Assembly: GCA_031399085.1 (NCBI GenBank)
Contig: JANNOQ010000027.1
Span: 186,001 to 250,000, forward strand
Origin: R-RK-3 sp031399085
GTDB lineage: Bacteria; Pseudomonadota; Alphaproteobacteria; Rhizobiales; Rhodomicrobiaceae
Length of the DNA stretch: 64,000 bases
Direction of reading: 5' to 3'
Below, in pieces: positions 7,577-16,277 of this stretch (positions are counted from its first letter, which is position 1; each line of letters opens with the position of its first letter). Below the pieces are notes generated by a model. That model was not told the origin of the DNA. It was given only the letters and a program-made list of their open reading frames with translations, and made no database searches. The position numbers were made by a program, and so were the translations under genes.

Positions 7577-9067
7577 TTGCTCGAACTTCTTACCGCGGAC
7601 GAGATGCGCCGCGCTGAACAGATTACGATGGGCAGCGGCACGCCGAGCCTCACCCTGATGGAAAATGCCGGCCGCGGCGTGACCGAGGAAGTCGTCCGGC
7701 GATTTGCGCGCGGCAGCAAGGTTCACGTGCTGTGCGGCCCCGGCAATAATGGCGGCGACGGCTTCGTGTGTGCCCGGAACTTGCGCGAGCGCGGCTATCA
7801 GGTGCGCGTGGCGCTGCTCTGCAAGCCCGAAGAACTGCTGCCGGACCCAAAGGAGATGGCGCGCCGCTGGGACGAGTCGATCGAGCCGCTGACCGCGCGT
7901 TCGCTGGAAGGCGCCGAGGTGGTTGTGGACGCGCTTTGGGGATCGGGCCTGAAAGGTCTGGTGAATGGGGTGGTCGGCGAGCTCATTGACCAGGCAACGG
8001 AGCGCGAGCTGCCGGTCGTCGCGATCGACGTGCCGACGGGCATCGACCTTACCTATGGCAACGTTCAAGGCGTCGCCTTCAAGGCTGTGTCGACCGTGAC
8101 CTTCTTCCGCCGCAAGACTGGGCATGTGCTATTGCCGGGCAAGCGCTATTGCGGCGACGTGCGAGCTGTCGATATCGGCATTCCGGCGACGGTGCTCGCC
8201 GAAATCGTGCCGCAGACCTTCCTCAACGAGCCCGATTTCTGGCTCCGCTACTTCCCGCGCATGAAGGCCGATGGGCACAAATATGATCGCGGTCATGCGG
8301 TGGTCGTGTCGGGGCCGATGGAGAGCACCGGCGCCGCCCGGCTGGCGGCGCGCGCTTCGCTGCGGGTTGGCGCGGGCGTGGTTTCGGTCGCCACCTCCAA
8401 GGCCGCCTTCTATATCAACGCCGCGCAACTTACCTCGATCATGGTGGCCGCCTATGAAGGACCGGCCGGTCTTGCTGAGATGCTCACCGATCCGCGCCGA
8501 AATGCCGTCCTGATCGGCCCGGGCGCTGGGGCGACGGCGGAAACGCGGGAAAATGTTGCGGCCGTACTTGCGAGCGAGGCGACCGTTGTTGTCGACGCCG
8601 AAGGCCTCACCGCCTTCGAGGGCAATCCGCAGGAGCTATTCGCGCTCATCCAGCAGCGTACCGCGCCGACCATCCTGACCCCCCATAAAGGCGAGTTCGA
8701 CCGGATTTTCCCCGAACTCGGTAACGCGGAATCGAAATTGGAACAGGCCAAGCGGGCAGCGGAAATTTCCGGTGCCGTGGTCGTGTTTAAAGGGCCCGAC
8801 ACCGTCGTGTCAGCGCCGGACGGTCTGTCCGCGATCACGGAAAACTCGCCAGCGTGGCTGGCCACCGCGGGAACTGGCGACGTTTTGGCCGGCTTGATCG
8901 TCGGGCTTTGCGCGCAGGGCATGTCGCCGCTCGACGCCGCCGTGGCGGGCGTCTATATCCATGCCGAGCTTGCCCGCACTTTCGGACCCGGCCTGATCGC
9001 CGAGGATATGTCCGAGATGCTGCCGGCGCTGCTGCAGCGGCTGAACAAGCTGGTGAAGCTGTTCTAA
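7577..9067 (+). CDS. nnr: Bifunctional ADP-dependent NAD(P)H-hydrate dehydratase / NAD(P)H-hydrate epimerase
   Basis: A repair enzyme for damaged NAD(P)HX. The N-terminal epimerase (YjeF_N) is seen in ADEMRRAEQITM, VLCGPGNNGGDGFVCARNL and VAIDVPTGID. The C-terminal dehydratase (YjeF_C, ribokinase-like) is seen in GHAVVVSGP, RVGAGVVSVAT, ILTPHKGEFDR and WLATAGTGDVLAGLI. About 496 residues, normal for the fusion. There is no ATG near the conserved start. I chose the TTG at 7577 because GGTAGG sits 6 nt before it. Another TTG at 7544 adds 11 residues but has no ribosome site. It is divergent from glnB. Confidence 0.93.
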   Translation: MLELLTADEMRRAEQITMGSGTPSLTLMENAGRGVTEEVVRRFARGSKVHVLCGPGNNGGDGFVCARNLRERGYQVRVALLCKPEELLPDPKEMARRWDESIEPLTARSLEGAEVVVDALWGSGLKGLVNGVVGELIDQATERELPVVAIDVPTGIDLTYGNVQGVAFKAVSTVTFFRRKTGHVLLPGKRYCGDVRAVDIGIPATVLAEIVPQTFLNEPDFWLRYFPRMKADGHKYDRGHAVVVSGPMESTGAARLAARASLRVGAGVVSVATSKAAFYINAAQLTSIMVAAYEGPAGLAEMLTDPRRNAVLIGPGAGATAETRENVAAVLASEATVVVDAEGLTAFEGNPQELFALIQQRTAPTILTPHKGEFDRIFPELGNAESKLEQAKRAAEISGAVVVFKGPDTVVSAPDGLSAITENSPAWLATAGTGDVLAGLIVGLCAQGMSPLDAAVAGVYIHAELARTFGPGLIAEDMSEMLPALLQRLNKLVKLF

Positions 9068-9102
9068 CGCAAGATCATTCCACTCGGAGGGTAATCATGC
9101 GT

Positions 9103-9125
9103 CGCCCCGGACTTGATCCGGGGCG
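9103..9125. repeat. Short palindromic repeat (CGCCCCGGA type)
   Basis: Perfect 9-bp stem CGCCCCGGA/TCCGGGGCG with loop CTTGA, and a further TCCGGGGCGACG copy of one arm at about 9199-9210. The form 'CCCCGGACTTGATCCGGGG' is common as a dispersed intergenic repeat in Rhizobiales-type genomes. Confidence 0.6.
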
Positions 9126-9281
9126 CAATGACATCACCGCTGTGCATTCGATCATCGATCCGCCAATGGCCCCGGATCTCCACTTCGCTTCGTCCGGGGC
9201 GACGCCGGTTTCCATCTCAATTAATGCAGCCAGAGTCAGGCAATCGACGACCGCAAATCCATTAGAGCATTCGCGGAACCT

Positions 9282-9312
9282 CCTCACCTTATCCCAGTGC
9301 GAGAAGGTGAGG
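9282..9312. repeat. Hairpin with 9-bp stem CCTCACCTT/AAGGTGAGG
   Basis: Perfect arms with a 13-nt loop, about 90 nt downstream (minus strand) of the GH3-like gene's 3' end. It has no T-run on either side, so it is more likely a dispersed repeat or transcript stabiliser than a classical terminator. Confidence 0.45.
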
Positions 9313-9404
9313 TGTTGGGAGCATCGTGCGCGAACTCGCAGCGCAATTGTCGCGGCGAGAGCATCGAACAGCCGCACGCTATCCAGGCAAAACGCTCGCG
9401 CCGC

Positions 9405-11351
9405 CTATTTTTGCTGATCCCCGCCATTCCGTTTGGCCGATGCTACCTCTGGAGAGGATGCCCTCAAGCGCTGTTTCAGCGTCAGAATGCGGTCGTAAGA
9501 TGCCTGCAAGCGGTCTCTGCTGAGCGTCCCGGTCGCGACGGCTTGCTCTATGATCGCGGCAATCCGGTCCGGCAGATCGGGCGTGGCGGCTTTGTGATTG
9601 CCAATAAGCAGAATATCGTTGCCAGCCTTAATGGCGCGCATGATTCGTTCTTCCTGCGTAAAGCGCATGGAGAGATCGCCCATTTCCAAATCATCACTCA
9701 CCACGACGCCTCGGAAGCCGATATCGCCGCGCAGCCGCGCAATCGCCGTTTCGGAAAGCGATGCGGGCAGGCCCGGCTCGTCGGAAAAACGGGAATAGGC
9801 GAGATGCCCGACCATCACCAAGTCGGCATCGCCGCTACTCGCGAGTTCGCGGTATGGCTCCAGTCCCGCGCTCTCCCATTTGTTCTCGGCATATGTCATT
9901 GCATCGTTGGTTTCGCGCTTGGTCCTGCCATAGCCGGGGAAATTTTTCAGAACCGTAAGCAATCCTTCGTCGGCATGCGCGAGCCGAAAGGCTTTCGCGA
10001 AAGCCGCCACGTGCTTGGGCTGCGATCCATAACTGCTTTGGTTTCCCGCAGCGGCTGGGTTTTCCGCACTTCGGTCGAGGTCGACAACTGGACCTAAATT
10101 AAGGTTGAAACCATAAGAGGCGATCTCCGTCGCCATGTTTTTGTAGATGCCATAAGCATGGAATGGATCATTGCTCTTGCCCAGCACGCTCGCGGGCGGA
10201 TAGCTAAGGAAGCCCTTGTCCGGCGATAAACTCTCCGAGCTGCCGCCGCTCTGCTCGATCGCAAAAAAAACTGGGATCGCTGTCTTGGTCCGCCGGAAAG
10301 CAGCCATGAGTTTGGTCAGCTGCGCGGGAGATTGGATGTTCCGGCCGGTAAGCAGAACGCCGCCGATCTTGCCGGCCTCGATCTGCGCTGCGATTTGCTT
10401 GGGCCAGGCTTCATCCGGCGCAGTCCCGTCGAAGCCGACAATCAGCATCTGGCCGGCGATCTTGGCAATCGGGTCGGCCGATTCAACCTCAGGCGCGGTC
10501 TGCGCGGGGCTGGTGACGCGGATTGCAGCCTGCTTCAATCGCGCGGCCCGGGGCGCGGTCTGAACTGGACTTATGACGCCGGGCGATGTCTGCGCCGGGC
10601 TTCCAACGCTTGGCCCGGTCGGCTCACGGCTATTGATGTTGGGCGGGACCTCAGCCGCGCTCGCAATGCTTGGCGTGGTCTGCTCCGGGCTGGTAAGGCT
10701 GGTGGGCCCGGCCTCGGCCGGGATCGCGAGGTTGGGCGTGACCTCGGATGCGCTCGCAACGCTTGGCGCGGTCTGTTCCGGGCTTGTGAGGTTGGGGGCG
10801 GCCTCAGCTGGACTTGCAATGTTCGGCTCTAGCCGCTCCGGAGTGGTGATGCTGGGTGCGACCTCGGCCGGGCTTGCAACGCTCGGCGCTGTCCGCTCGG
10901 GGCTTGTGAGGCTGGGCAGCGGCTCTTGGCGGGTGGCCGCAATCTCAGGCCGCTGCGCACGCTCGGGTATGGGCGGCACGCGCTCTGAAGTCTCTCGCCG
11001 TCTTTTACGGCGCTGTTCGCGTCCGTCGGTGGCGCCATCCTGGCTCGAGATTGGATTCGCGCCCGTCGTCAGCGGCGCGCCCGCCGCTGGCTGATTTTGA
11101 CCGCCTGACGGCAATGCCGTCTGTCCTGCGGATGGCGAGGCGGGGGGTTCCCGTCGCGCTTCACGGCGCGCAGCCCCGGTATTGCCCGTCGCGGGCGGCG
11201 GTGCGGGCGCCTCTTGCACGGCCGAGACGCCTGGCCATCGCAGATCTTCGCCGACTTCGGAATATGACGACTGCGCTGACGCTCCCCCAGGTGCGAAGGC
11301 GGCAACCGCGAGGATGGCTATGGCAGATAGTGTCCGTCTCACTACGTCCAC
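9405..11351 (-). CDS. Secreted GH3/NagZ-like protein with Thr/Ser/Pro repeat linker and altered catalytic residues
   Basis: About 648 residues. The GTG start at 11351 opens the signal peptide (VVRRTLSAIAILAVAAFAPGGASA), and a longer frame to 11477 adds an N-terminus unlike a signal peptide. A basic stretch follows, then about 14 imperfect ten-residue repeats of the type TSPEQTAPSVASPAEV (about residues 145-289), then a glycoside hydrolase family 3 domain (about 293-615). The domain resembles beta-N-acetylhexosaminidase NagZ: it keeps SDDLEMG with the usual nucleophile Asp. NagZ's KHFPGHG and D-S-H are here KNFPGYG and E-T-N, and DQEGGRV is replaced by IEQSGGSS. Catalysis is therefore doubtful. 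It is probably periplasmic or outer-envelope. It diverges from a TPR gene. Confidence 0.85.
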   Translation of the reverse strand: MDVVRRTLSAIAILAVAAFAPGGASAQSSYSEVGEDLRWPGVSAVQEAPAPPPATGNTGAARREARREPPASPSAGQTALPSGGQNQPAAGAPLTTGANPISSQDGATDGREQRRKRRRETSERVPPIPERAQRPEIAATRQEPLPSLTSPERTAPSVASPAEVAPSITTPERLEPNIASPAEAAPNLTSPEQTAPSVASASEVTPNLAIPAEAGPTSLTSPEQTTPSIASAAEVPPNINSREPTGPSVGSPAQTSPGVISPVQTAPRAARLKQAAIRVTSPAQTAPEVESADPIAKIAGQMLIVGFDGTAPDEAWPKQIAAQIEAGKIGGVLLTGRNIQSPAQLTKLMAAFRRTKTAIPVFFAIEQSGGSSESLSPDKGFLSYPPASVLGKSNDPFHAYGIYKNMATEIASYGFNLNLGPVVDLDRSAENPAAAGNQSSYGSQPKHVAAFAKAFRLAHADEGLLTVLKNFPGYGRTKRETNDAMTYAENKWESAGLEPYRELASSGDADLVMVGHLAYSRFSDEPGLPASLSETAIARLRGDIGFRGVVVSDDLEMGDLSMRFTQEERIMRAIKAGNDILLIGNHKAATPDLPDRIAAIIEQAVATGTLSRDRLQASYDRILTLKQRLRASSPEVASAKRNGGDQQK

Positions 11352-11533
11352 CCCCAACCTGGCCCTACGGCCAAAGCTCCAAATCAGCGTCGTCCAGTGC
11401 GCCGGGCTATTTGACCATGCCCTCTTCTTGACGCAGCATTCCCCAATCATGCGTGGCAAATTATATAGCCCTGGCACGAATTTTTAGCATTATAGACGAT
11501 AGGCTCGTGCCGCGCATGTAAGGATTTTTGACG

Positions 11534-13180
11534 ATGCCGCTCCGCATCATGATGGCCCTATTGATGGTTGCGATGACGCAACCCTCGCTCGGGGCGACGG
11601 ATAACGCCCTGCTGCGCATGCAGGAAGGCGCGGCCGCCTTGCTGCGGGGCAATTTCGAGCAGGCAATCACCGCCTATGAACAAGCGCTCAAAGAGCCAGA
11701 CCTGGCGGTCGCGCGCCTTGCCAGCATACATAACGATCGGGGCGTGGCCTATTGGCGGCTTGGCCGCAGCGATGAGGCGCTAAAGGATTTCAACCGCTCT
11801 GTCGAACTCTATAACGGCTCGGCGGCGACCTATAATAATCGCGCCAATGTCTTTAACGATCTGGGGCGCTACGCCGAAGCGGTCGCGGATCTCGACCGGG
11901 CCATCGCGCTCGCCCCCGCCTATGGCGCGGCCTACAACAATCGCGGCAACGCCCGATTCCAGCTCGGCCGGCCCGAGGAGGCGCTTGCCGACTACCGCCG
12001 CGCCATCGAGCTGATGCCGACCAACGCCGTGCCGTATAATGGCCGCGCCCAGGTCCAGGAGCTGCTGGGCCGCCCCTTCACGGGGCTTCGCTACATCACC
12101 CGGGCGATTTCGCTGAACGGCAAATATACGGCCGCCTATCGCAACCGCGCGCTGATCCTGCAGCATCTGGACCGCGACGACGATGCGCTGGCCGATTACG
12201 AGCGGCTGCTGACCTTGGCGCCGCTGGACCCCGAGCTTTATGTCGGGCGCGGCCAGGTTTACCTGCAACAGAAAAAGCACCAGCCCGCGATCAAGGATTT
12301 CGCTAAGGCGATTGAACTGGATGCGCAAAACGCGCAAGCGCATATCGGCCGCGCCGCCGCCCATATCGAGCGCAAGCAGTATAATGACGCTCTAGGCGAT
12401 CTCGACCAGGCCATCGCGGTGGACCCTAAGCTTGCCGACGCCTTTTACCGGCGGGGCGAAGCGTATTTCCGTCTCGGTGATGCCGAGCGCGCCGTAGCGG
12501 ATTTGGCCAAGGCGCTTGAATTGCTTCCCACCTACGCGGAGGTCTATAAACTGCGCGCCGAGATGGCCGAATCAAAGGGCGACGTCGATGCCGCGCTTGC
12601 TGCCTACCGTCAGGCTGTCCAGTTCGACCCTTTCATCGAAGGCGTTGCCGAGAAGCTGAAGAAGCTGACCGGCGCGGAGGAAAAATTCTATAAGCCGCTG
12701 GGCGAGACGGTGAAGGGGTGGGAGGTTCTCAGCCCGTCGAAAGGGCGCTTCGTGGCCGTGAACCCGCTCTATCCGCAGCTCAAAGTGCTTTTGGAGATGC
12801 ATGGCGGCGGCGAGCCGCAAATTCTCGACTGGACTGTGCTCGCCGATAGTCTGCGCGGCTTCGGGCTTTTGCGTTATGCGGCGGGCGCGCTGCCTTCGGG
12901 CGGCACTGAGACCGGCCGCTTCGAATTCGTCGGCATCGTCGATTTGCGCAAGAACATCGTCGTCTCGATCGAGCCGCATGTGGCTGGCGACGGCAAGGCG
13001 AAATGGGATTGGTCACCGACCGGCGTCGTCGTCACCGACGCGGAAGGCGTCATCAGCGCGCATGAATTGCGGCCCCCCCCGCCGCCAAAGCCAGTGGTTG
13101 CGCAGGAGCGCCCCTGGTATGAAGAAAGCCGAGGCGGAGGCGGCAGGCAGCGCGGCTTGTTCGAGTGGCTGTTCAGATAG
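11534..13180 (+). CDS. Secreted tetratricopeptide-repeat protein
   Basis: A 548-residue protein with a short signal peptide (MPLRIMMALLMVAMTQPSLGA) followed by about ten TPR units. Typical repeats are RGVAYWRLGRSDEALKDFNR, NRANVFNDLGRYAEAVADLD and NRGNARFQLGRPEEALADYR. These build a superhelical protein-binding scaffold, presumably in the periplasm. The C-terminal 150 residues are not TPR (GWEVLSPSKGRFVAVNPLYPQ...) and end in a Pro run and a Gly/Arg-rich tail. ATG 11534 has AAGGA 9 nt upstream. A TTG at 11528 would be too close. It is 7 nt before the depolymerase-like gene, so the two are probably cotranscribed. Confidence 0.9.
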   Translation: MPLRIMMALLMVAMTQPSLGATDNALLRMQEGAAALLRGNFEQAITAYEQALKEPDLAVARLASIHNDRGVAYWRLGRSDEALKDFNRSVELYNGSAATYNNRANVFNDLGRYAEAVADLDRAIALAPAYGAAYNNRGNARFQLGRPEEALADYRRAIELMPTNAVPYNGRAQVQELLGRPFTGLRYITRAISLNGKYTAAYRNRALILQHLDRDDDALADYERLLTLAPLDPELYVGRGQVYLQQKKHQPAIKDFAKAIELDAQNAQAHIGRAAAHIERKQYNDALGDLDQAIAVDPKLADAFYRRGEAYFRLGDAERAVADLAKALELLPTYAEVYKLRAEMAESKGDVDAALAAYRQAVQFDPFIEGVAEKLKKLTGAEEKFYKPLGETVKGWEVLSPSKGRFVAVNPLYPQLKVLLEMHGGGEPQILDWTVLADSLRGFGLLRYAAGALPSGGTETGRFEFVGIVDLRKNIVVSIEPHVAGDGKAKWDWSPTGVVVTDAEGVISAHELRPPPPPKPVVAQERPWYEESRGGGGRQRGLFEWLFR

Positions 13181-13187
13181 AGGACGC

Positions 13188-14252
13188 ATGCCGAGGGTCT
13201 TTCAGCGCGGCGCTTGCCGTGTGATTTTTGTCCTCTCCTTGCTGTTCGTCAGGCCGGCCATCGCCGAGCCGTTGCCCGCGCTCGGCGCCGATCTGATGCG
13301 AACGACCGTGTCCGGCCTTTCCTCCGGCGCCTACATGGCCGGGCAGTTTCAAGTGGCCTATTCGCAGATCGTGATCGGCGCGGCGCTGGTCGCGGGCGGC
13401 CCCTATGCCTGCGCGCATACGCCAGGGGGCGAATTGAACCCGTTTTGGCCCGTGGTCTTGCCCTGGAATGTCGCCAGGGCGCAGAGCCGATGCATGGAGG
13501 ACGGCTGGTTTTTCTCCAGCGTCCCCAATCCCGACGGACTGCTCGAACGCGCCAAACAGCTCGCCAGGGAGGGCCGGATCGACCCGTTGAGCGAATTGGC
13601 GCAGGACAAGCTCTATCTCTTCTCCAGCCGCAAAGACGATACAGTCGAGCGTGGGGTCGTTGAGGGGGCGGCGGCGTTTTACCGGAAGGCCGGCATTCAG
13701 GAGTCGAACATAGATTTCATCACCCACGAGACCGCCGCGCACGCCTTTTTGACCGAAACGCAGGGCTTGGTCTGCGGGACCGAGGGCGAACCTTTTGTAA
13801 ACGACTGCGATTACGACCAAGCCGGCGCTATCCTGCAACGGCTTTACGGACCGCTTCGCCCGGCTGGCGAAGCGGTCGAGGCGCATTTTATCAGTTTCGA
13901 CCAGGCGCCCTTCCTTGCCACCCTTCCCCCGGCCGATTTCGATAGCGCCGGGCTGGTCTACATTCCCGCCTCCTGCAGAGCGCAGGCGAATTGCCCGGTC
14001 CATATCGCCTATCACGGCTGCAGACAGGGGTTTGCCGCCGTCGGCGACCGCTTCGTCAAAGGCTCAGGCTATGCGCGCTGGGCCGAGACCAACCGCATCG
14101 TGCTCTTGTTCCCGCAGGTGAAAAGCGGCCCGTCCAACCCTAAGGGCTGCTGGGATTGGTGGGGCTATACGGGCCGTGAATTCCTGGAGCGCCAAGCGCC
14201 GCAATTGCGGGCTGTCAGGCGGATGCTGGAGCGTCTGTCGGAGCGGCCTTAA
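13188..14252 (+). CDS. PHB depolymerase family esterase, secreted
   Basis: A 354-residue alpha/beta hydrolase with a signal peptide (VIFVLSLLFVRPAIAEP). The lipase-box region VSGLSSGAYMAGQFQVAYS matches secreted poly(3-hydroxybutyrate) depolymerases and related esterases. The other catalytic parts appear as SSRKDDTVERGV (Asp) and HIAYHGCRQGF (His). Several Cys residues fit disulfides in an exported enzyme. The substrate may be short-chain polyhydroxyalkanoate or another polyester. No substrate-binding domain is visible. The start was chosen at ATG 13188, just after the TPR gene stop. The much longer open frame from 12801 overlaps that gene and is spurious upstream. Confidence 0.88.
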   Translation: MPRVFQRGACRVIFVLSLLFVRPAIAEPLPALGADLMRTTVSGLSSGAYMAGQFQVAYSQIVIGAALVAGGPYACAHTPGGELNPFWPVVLPWNVARAQSRCMEDGWFFSSVPNPDGLLERAKQLAREGRIDPLSELAQDKLYLFSSRKDDTVERGVVEGAAAFYRKAGIQESNIDFITHETAAHAFLTETQGLVCGTEGEPFVNDCDYDQAGAILQRLYGPLRPAGEAVEAHFISFDQAPFLATLPPADFDSAGLVYIPASCRAQANCPVHIAYHGCRQGFAAVGDRFVKGSGYARWAETNRIVLLFPQVKSGPSNPKGCWDWWGYTGREFLERQAPQLRAVRRMLERLSERP

Positions 14253-14434
14253 GCGGCGGCGATGCACCCGCGCCAATGGCTCATCCGGCTCGCAAGTATG
14301 GGGCTTGCACGCGCGCCCCGACATCCGTTACAACAAAGTGTTTTCGGTCGGTCTTTCTGGTGGCGGCAGTGACCAACGATCAAAGCAGGCAATTTCAAGC
14401 CGAGCCGGGCGCATTGTCAGCCCGCTCCCGCCGC

Positions 14435-14491
14435 ATGCCTGCGTCCGCCGCCCGCAATTCCCTTGCGCTTCTCCTGCTTATTCGCCCCTGA
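14435..14491 (+). CDS. Putative leuA leader peptide (LeuL-type)
   Basis: An 18-codon frame, MPASAARNSLALLLLIRP, with five leucine codons within six (CTT GCG CTT CTC CTG CTT) and one Ile, ending at a TGA that overlaps the 5' arm of a strong hairpin. It lies 107 nt upstream of leuA. This is the layout of transcription attenuators of branched-chain amino acid genes. The ATG lacks a clear ribosome site. An in-frame GTG at 14369, just after GGTGG, would give a 40-residue form with the same C-terminus. Confidence 0.65.
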   Translation: MPASAARNSLALLLLIRP

Positions 14492-14523
14492 GCGCCGTCT
14501 GGTTCACGCTGGGCGCTTAGGGG
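14485..14523 (+). terminator. Attenuator hairpin upstream of leuA
   Basis: The 12-pair stem CCCCTGAGCGCC/GGCGCTTAGGGG (one G-U) with a 15-nt loop starts inside the leader peptide's last codons and is followed by ATTGAGCTTTCG. The 5' arm would be covered or exposed according to where a ribosome sits on the leucine codons. GGGCGC at 14408-14413 could compete for the GCGCC part, a possible antiterminator pairing. That pairing is inference. Confidence 0.6.
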
Positions 14524-14597
14524 ATTGAGCTTTCGAATTACAGCGCAACACTCCCGGCCTATGATCGACCGTGCCGGAGGCGAATAGGGACATTCAC

Positions 14598-16187
14598 ATG
14601 ACCATGGAAGCGAAAGCGGACGAAATCGCACGCGTGAAGCGCGACGCCGATAGCCGCGTTTACATTTTCGACACCACCTTGCGCGATGGCGAACAATCGC
14701 CCGGCGCCTCGATGACCTTGGAGGAAAAGCTCCAGGTCGCCGAATTGCTGGACGACATGGGCGTCGACATCATCGAGGCCGGCTTTCCCATCGCCTCCAA
14801 CGGCGATTTCCAGGCGGTGTTCGAGATCGGCAAATTGGTGAAAAACGCCGTCGTCTGCGGTCTGGCGCGAGCCGGGCTGAAGGACATCGACCGGGCGGGC
14901 GAAGCGCTGCGGGATGCCGAGCGTCCGCGCATTCACACCTTCATCGGCACCTCGCCGCTGCACCGGCAATATCAGCTCGGGATGGATCAGGATCAGGTTT
15001 ACGAGGCTGTGGTCGCCTCGGTGACGCGCGCCAGGAGCTACACCGACAATGTGGAATGGTCGGCGATGGACGCAACGCGCACGGAGCCGGAGTTTCTGCG
15101 CCGCGTCGTCGAGGCGGCGATCAAAGCGGGCGCGACCACCATCAACATACCCGACACGGTCGGCTATACGACGCCGGACGAATTCTATGCACTCATCAAA
15201 ATGCTTCGCGAGGAGGTGCCCGGCGGCGACCAGGTTATCTTTTCCACCCATTGCCATAATGATCTTGGCTTGGCGGTCGCGAACTCACTGGCGGGCCTGC
15301 GGGCGGGCGCGCGGCAGATCGAATGCACCATCAACGGCCTCGGCGAGCGGGCGGGCAACGCCGCGCTGGAGGAGGTCGTGATGGCGATCAACACCCGCAA
15401 CGACGTGCTGCCCTATTGGACGGGCGTCGACTCGAAATATCTCGCGCGCGCCTCCAAGCTGGTCTCGGCGGTGTCGGCCTTTCCGGTGCAATACAACAAA
15501 GCCATCGTCGGCAAGAACGCCTTCGCGCATGAGAGCGGCATCCATCAGGACGGCGTGCTGAAGAACGCCCAGACCTACGAGATCATGACGCCGGAAAGCG
15601 TCGGCTTGAAGGAATCCTCGCTGGTCATGGGTAAGCATTCCGGCCGCCATGCCTTGCGCGAAAAGCTGCGCGAAATGGGCTATGAGCTGGGCGACAACGC
15701 CTTCGAGGTGGCGTTCCAGAACATGAAGGACCTCGCCGACAAGAAGAAGCATGTGTTTGACGAGGACCTTGAGGCTATCGTCGATCAGGGAGTCGCGACC
15801 GCCCATGACCGCATCAAGGTGCTGTCGATGACTGTCATTGCGGGGACGGGCGGGCCGCAAAAGGCGACCGTCACGCTCGACATTGACGGCCAGCACGTGA
15901 CGGCCGACTGCACCGGCGACGGACCGGTGGACGCGACCTTCAAAGCGATCCAGGCGCTCGTCCCGCATGAGGCGCGGCTGGCGCTCTATCAGGTGCACGC
16001 AGTCACCGAAGGCACCGACGCCCAGGCCGAGGTCAGCGTGCGGCTTGAGGAAAACGGCAAGACCGTTACCGGGCGCGGCGCCGATACGGATACGATGGTC
16101 GCCTCGGCCCGCGCCTATATCAGCGCGCTGAACAAGCTGATGACGCGGCGGGAGAAGAACGCGCCGGGCGCGATGGCAGCGGTTTAG
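14598..16187 (+). CDS. leuA: 2-isopropylmalate synthase
   Basis: First committed enzyme of leucine biosynthesis: condenses acetyl-CoA with 2-oxoisovalerate. 529 residues. The catalytic TIM barrel carries FDTTLRDGEQSPGASM near the start and STHCHNDLGLAVANSLAG with the metal-binding His pair. The C-terminal LeuA_dimer allosteric domain, which senses leucine, is seen from about residue 400 (KVLSMTVIAGTGGPQKATVT). The start ATG 14598 has AGGGA 7 nt upstream. A GTG at 14571 in frame is less likely. Expression is probably attenuated by leucyl-tRNA supply through the leader peptide upstream. A hairpin follows the gene. Confidence 0.97.
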   Translation: MTMEAKADEIARVKRDADSRVYIFDTTLRDGEQSPGASMTLEEKLQVAELLDDMGVDIIEAGFPIASNGDFQAVFEIGKLVKNAVVCGLARAGLKDIDRAGEALRDAERPRIHTFIGTSPLHRQYQLGMDQDQVYEAVVASVTRARSYTDNVEWSAMDATRTEPEFLRRVVEAAIKAGATTINIPDTVGYTTPDEFYALIKMLREEVPGGDQVIFSTHCHNDLGLAVANSLAGLRAGARQIECTINGLGERAGNAALEEVVMAINTRNDVLPYWTGVDSKYLARASKLVSAVSAFPVQYNKAIVGKNAFAHESGIHQDGVLKNAQTYEIMTPESVGLKESSLVMGKHSGRHALREKLREMGYELGDNAFEVAFQNMKDLADKKKHVFDEDLEAIVDQGVATAHDRIKVLSMTVIAGTGGPQKATVTLDIDGQHVTADCTGDGPVDATFKAIQALVPHEARLALYQVHAVTEGTDAQAEVSVRLEENGKTVTGRGADTDTMVASARAYISALNKLMTRREKNAPGAMAAV

Positions 16188-16207
16188 CGCAAGATCAAAA
16201 GCTATGG

Positions 16208-16237
16208 CAGGGGCGTTGCCGTCGCGGCGCGCCCCTG
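16208..16237 (+). terminator. Terminator of leuA
   Basis: Stem CAGGGGCG/CGCCCCTG (8 bp, perfect) with a 14-nt loop that can fold further (GCCG/CGGC), followed by TTTGCATTT. It starts 20 nt after the leuA stop. Confidence 0.75.
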
Positions 16238-16277
16238 TTTGCATTTCAAGCAGCAAATGATCTTGACGGGGATTTCG

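Larger units (their letters stand above)
9068..9404. other. Intergenic region with dispersed palindromes, no gene
   Basis: Two convergent genes flank this stretch. Open frames on both strands run through hairpins and lack any family features. It holds the palindromes listed separately at 9103-9125 and 9282-9312, which probably end transcripts from both sides. Confidence 0.55.

Noticed and set aside
12801..13187. N-terminal 129 codons of the open frame leading into the depolymerase-like gene
   Set aside because: Overlaps the TPR gene in another frame; the signal peptide and homology begin at ATG 13188.
15285..16256. 323-codon minus-strand frame opposite leuA
   Set aside because: Antisense shadow; no domain or ribosome site.
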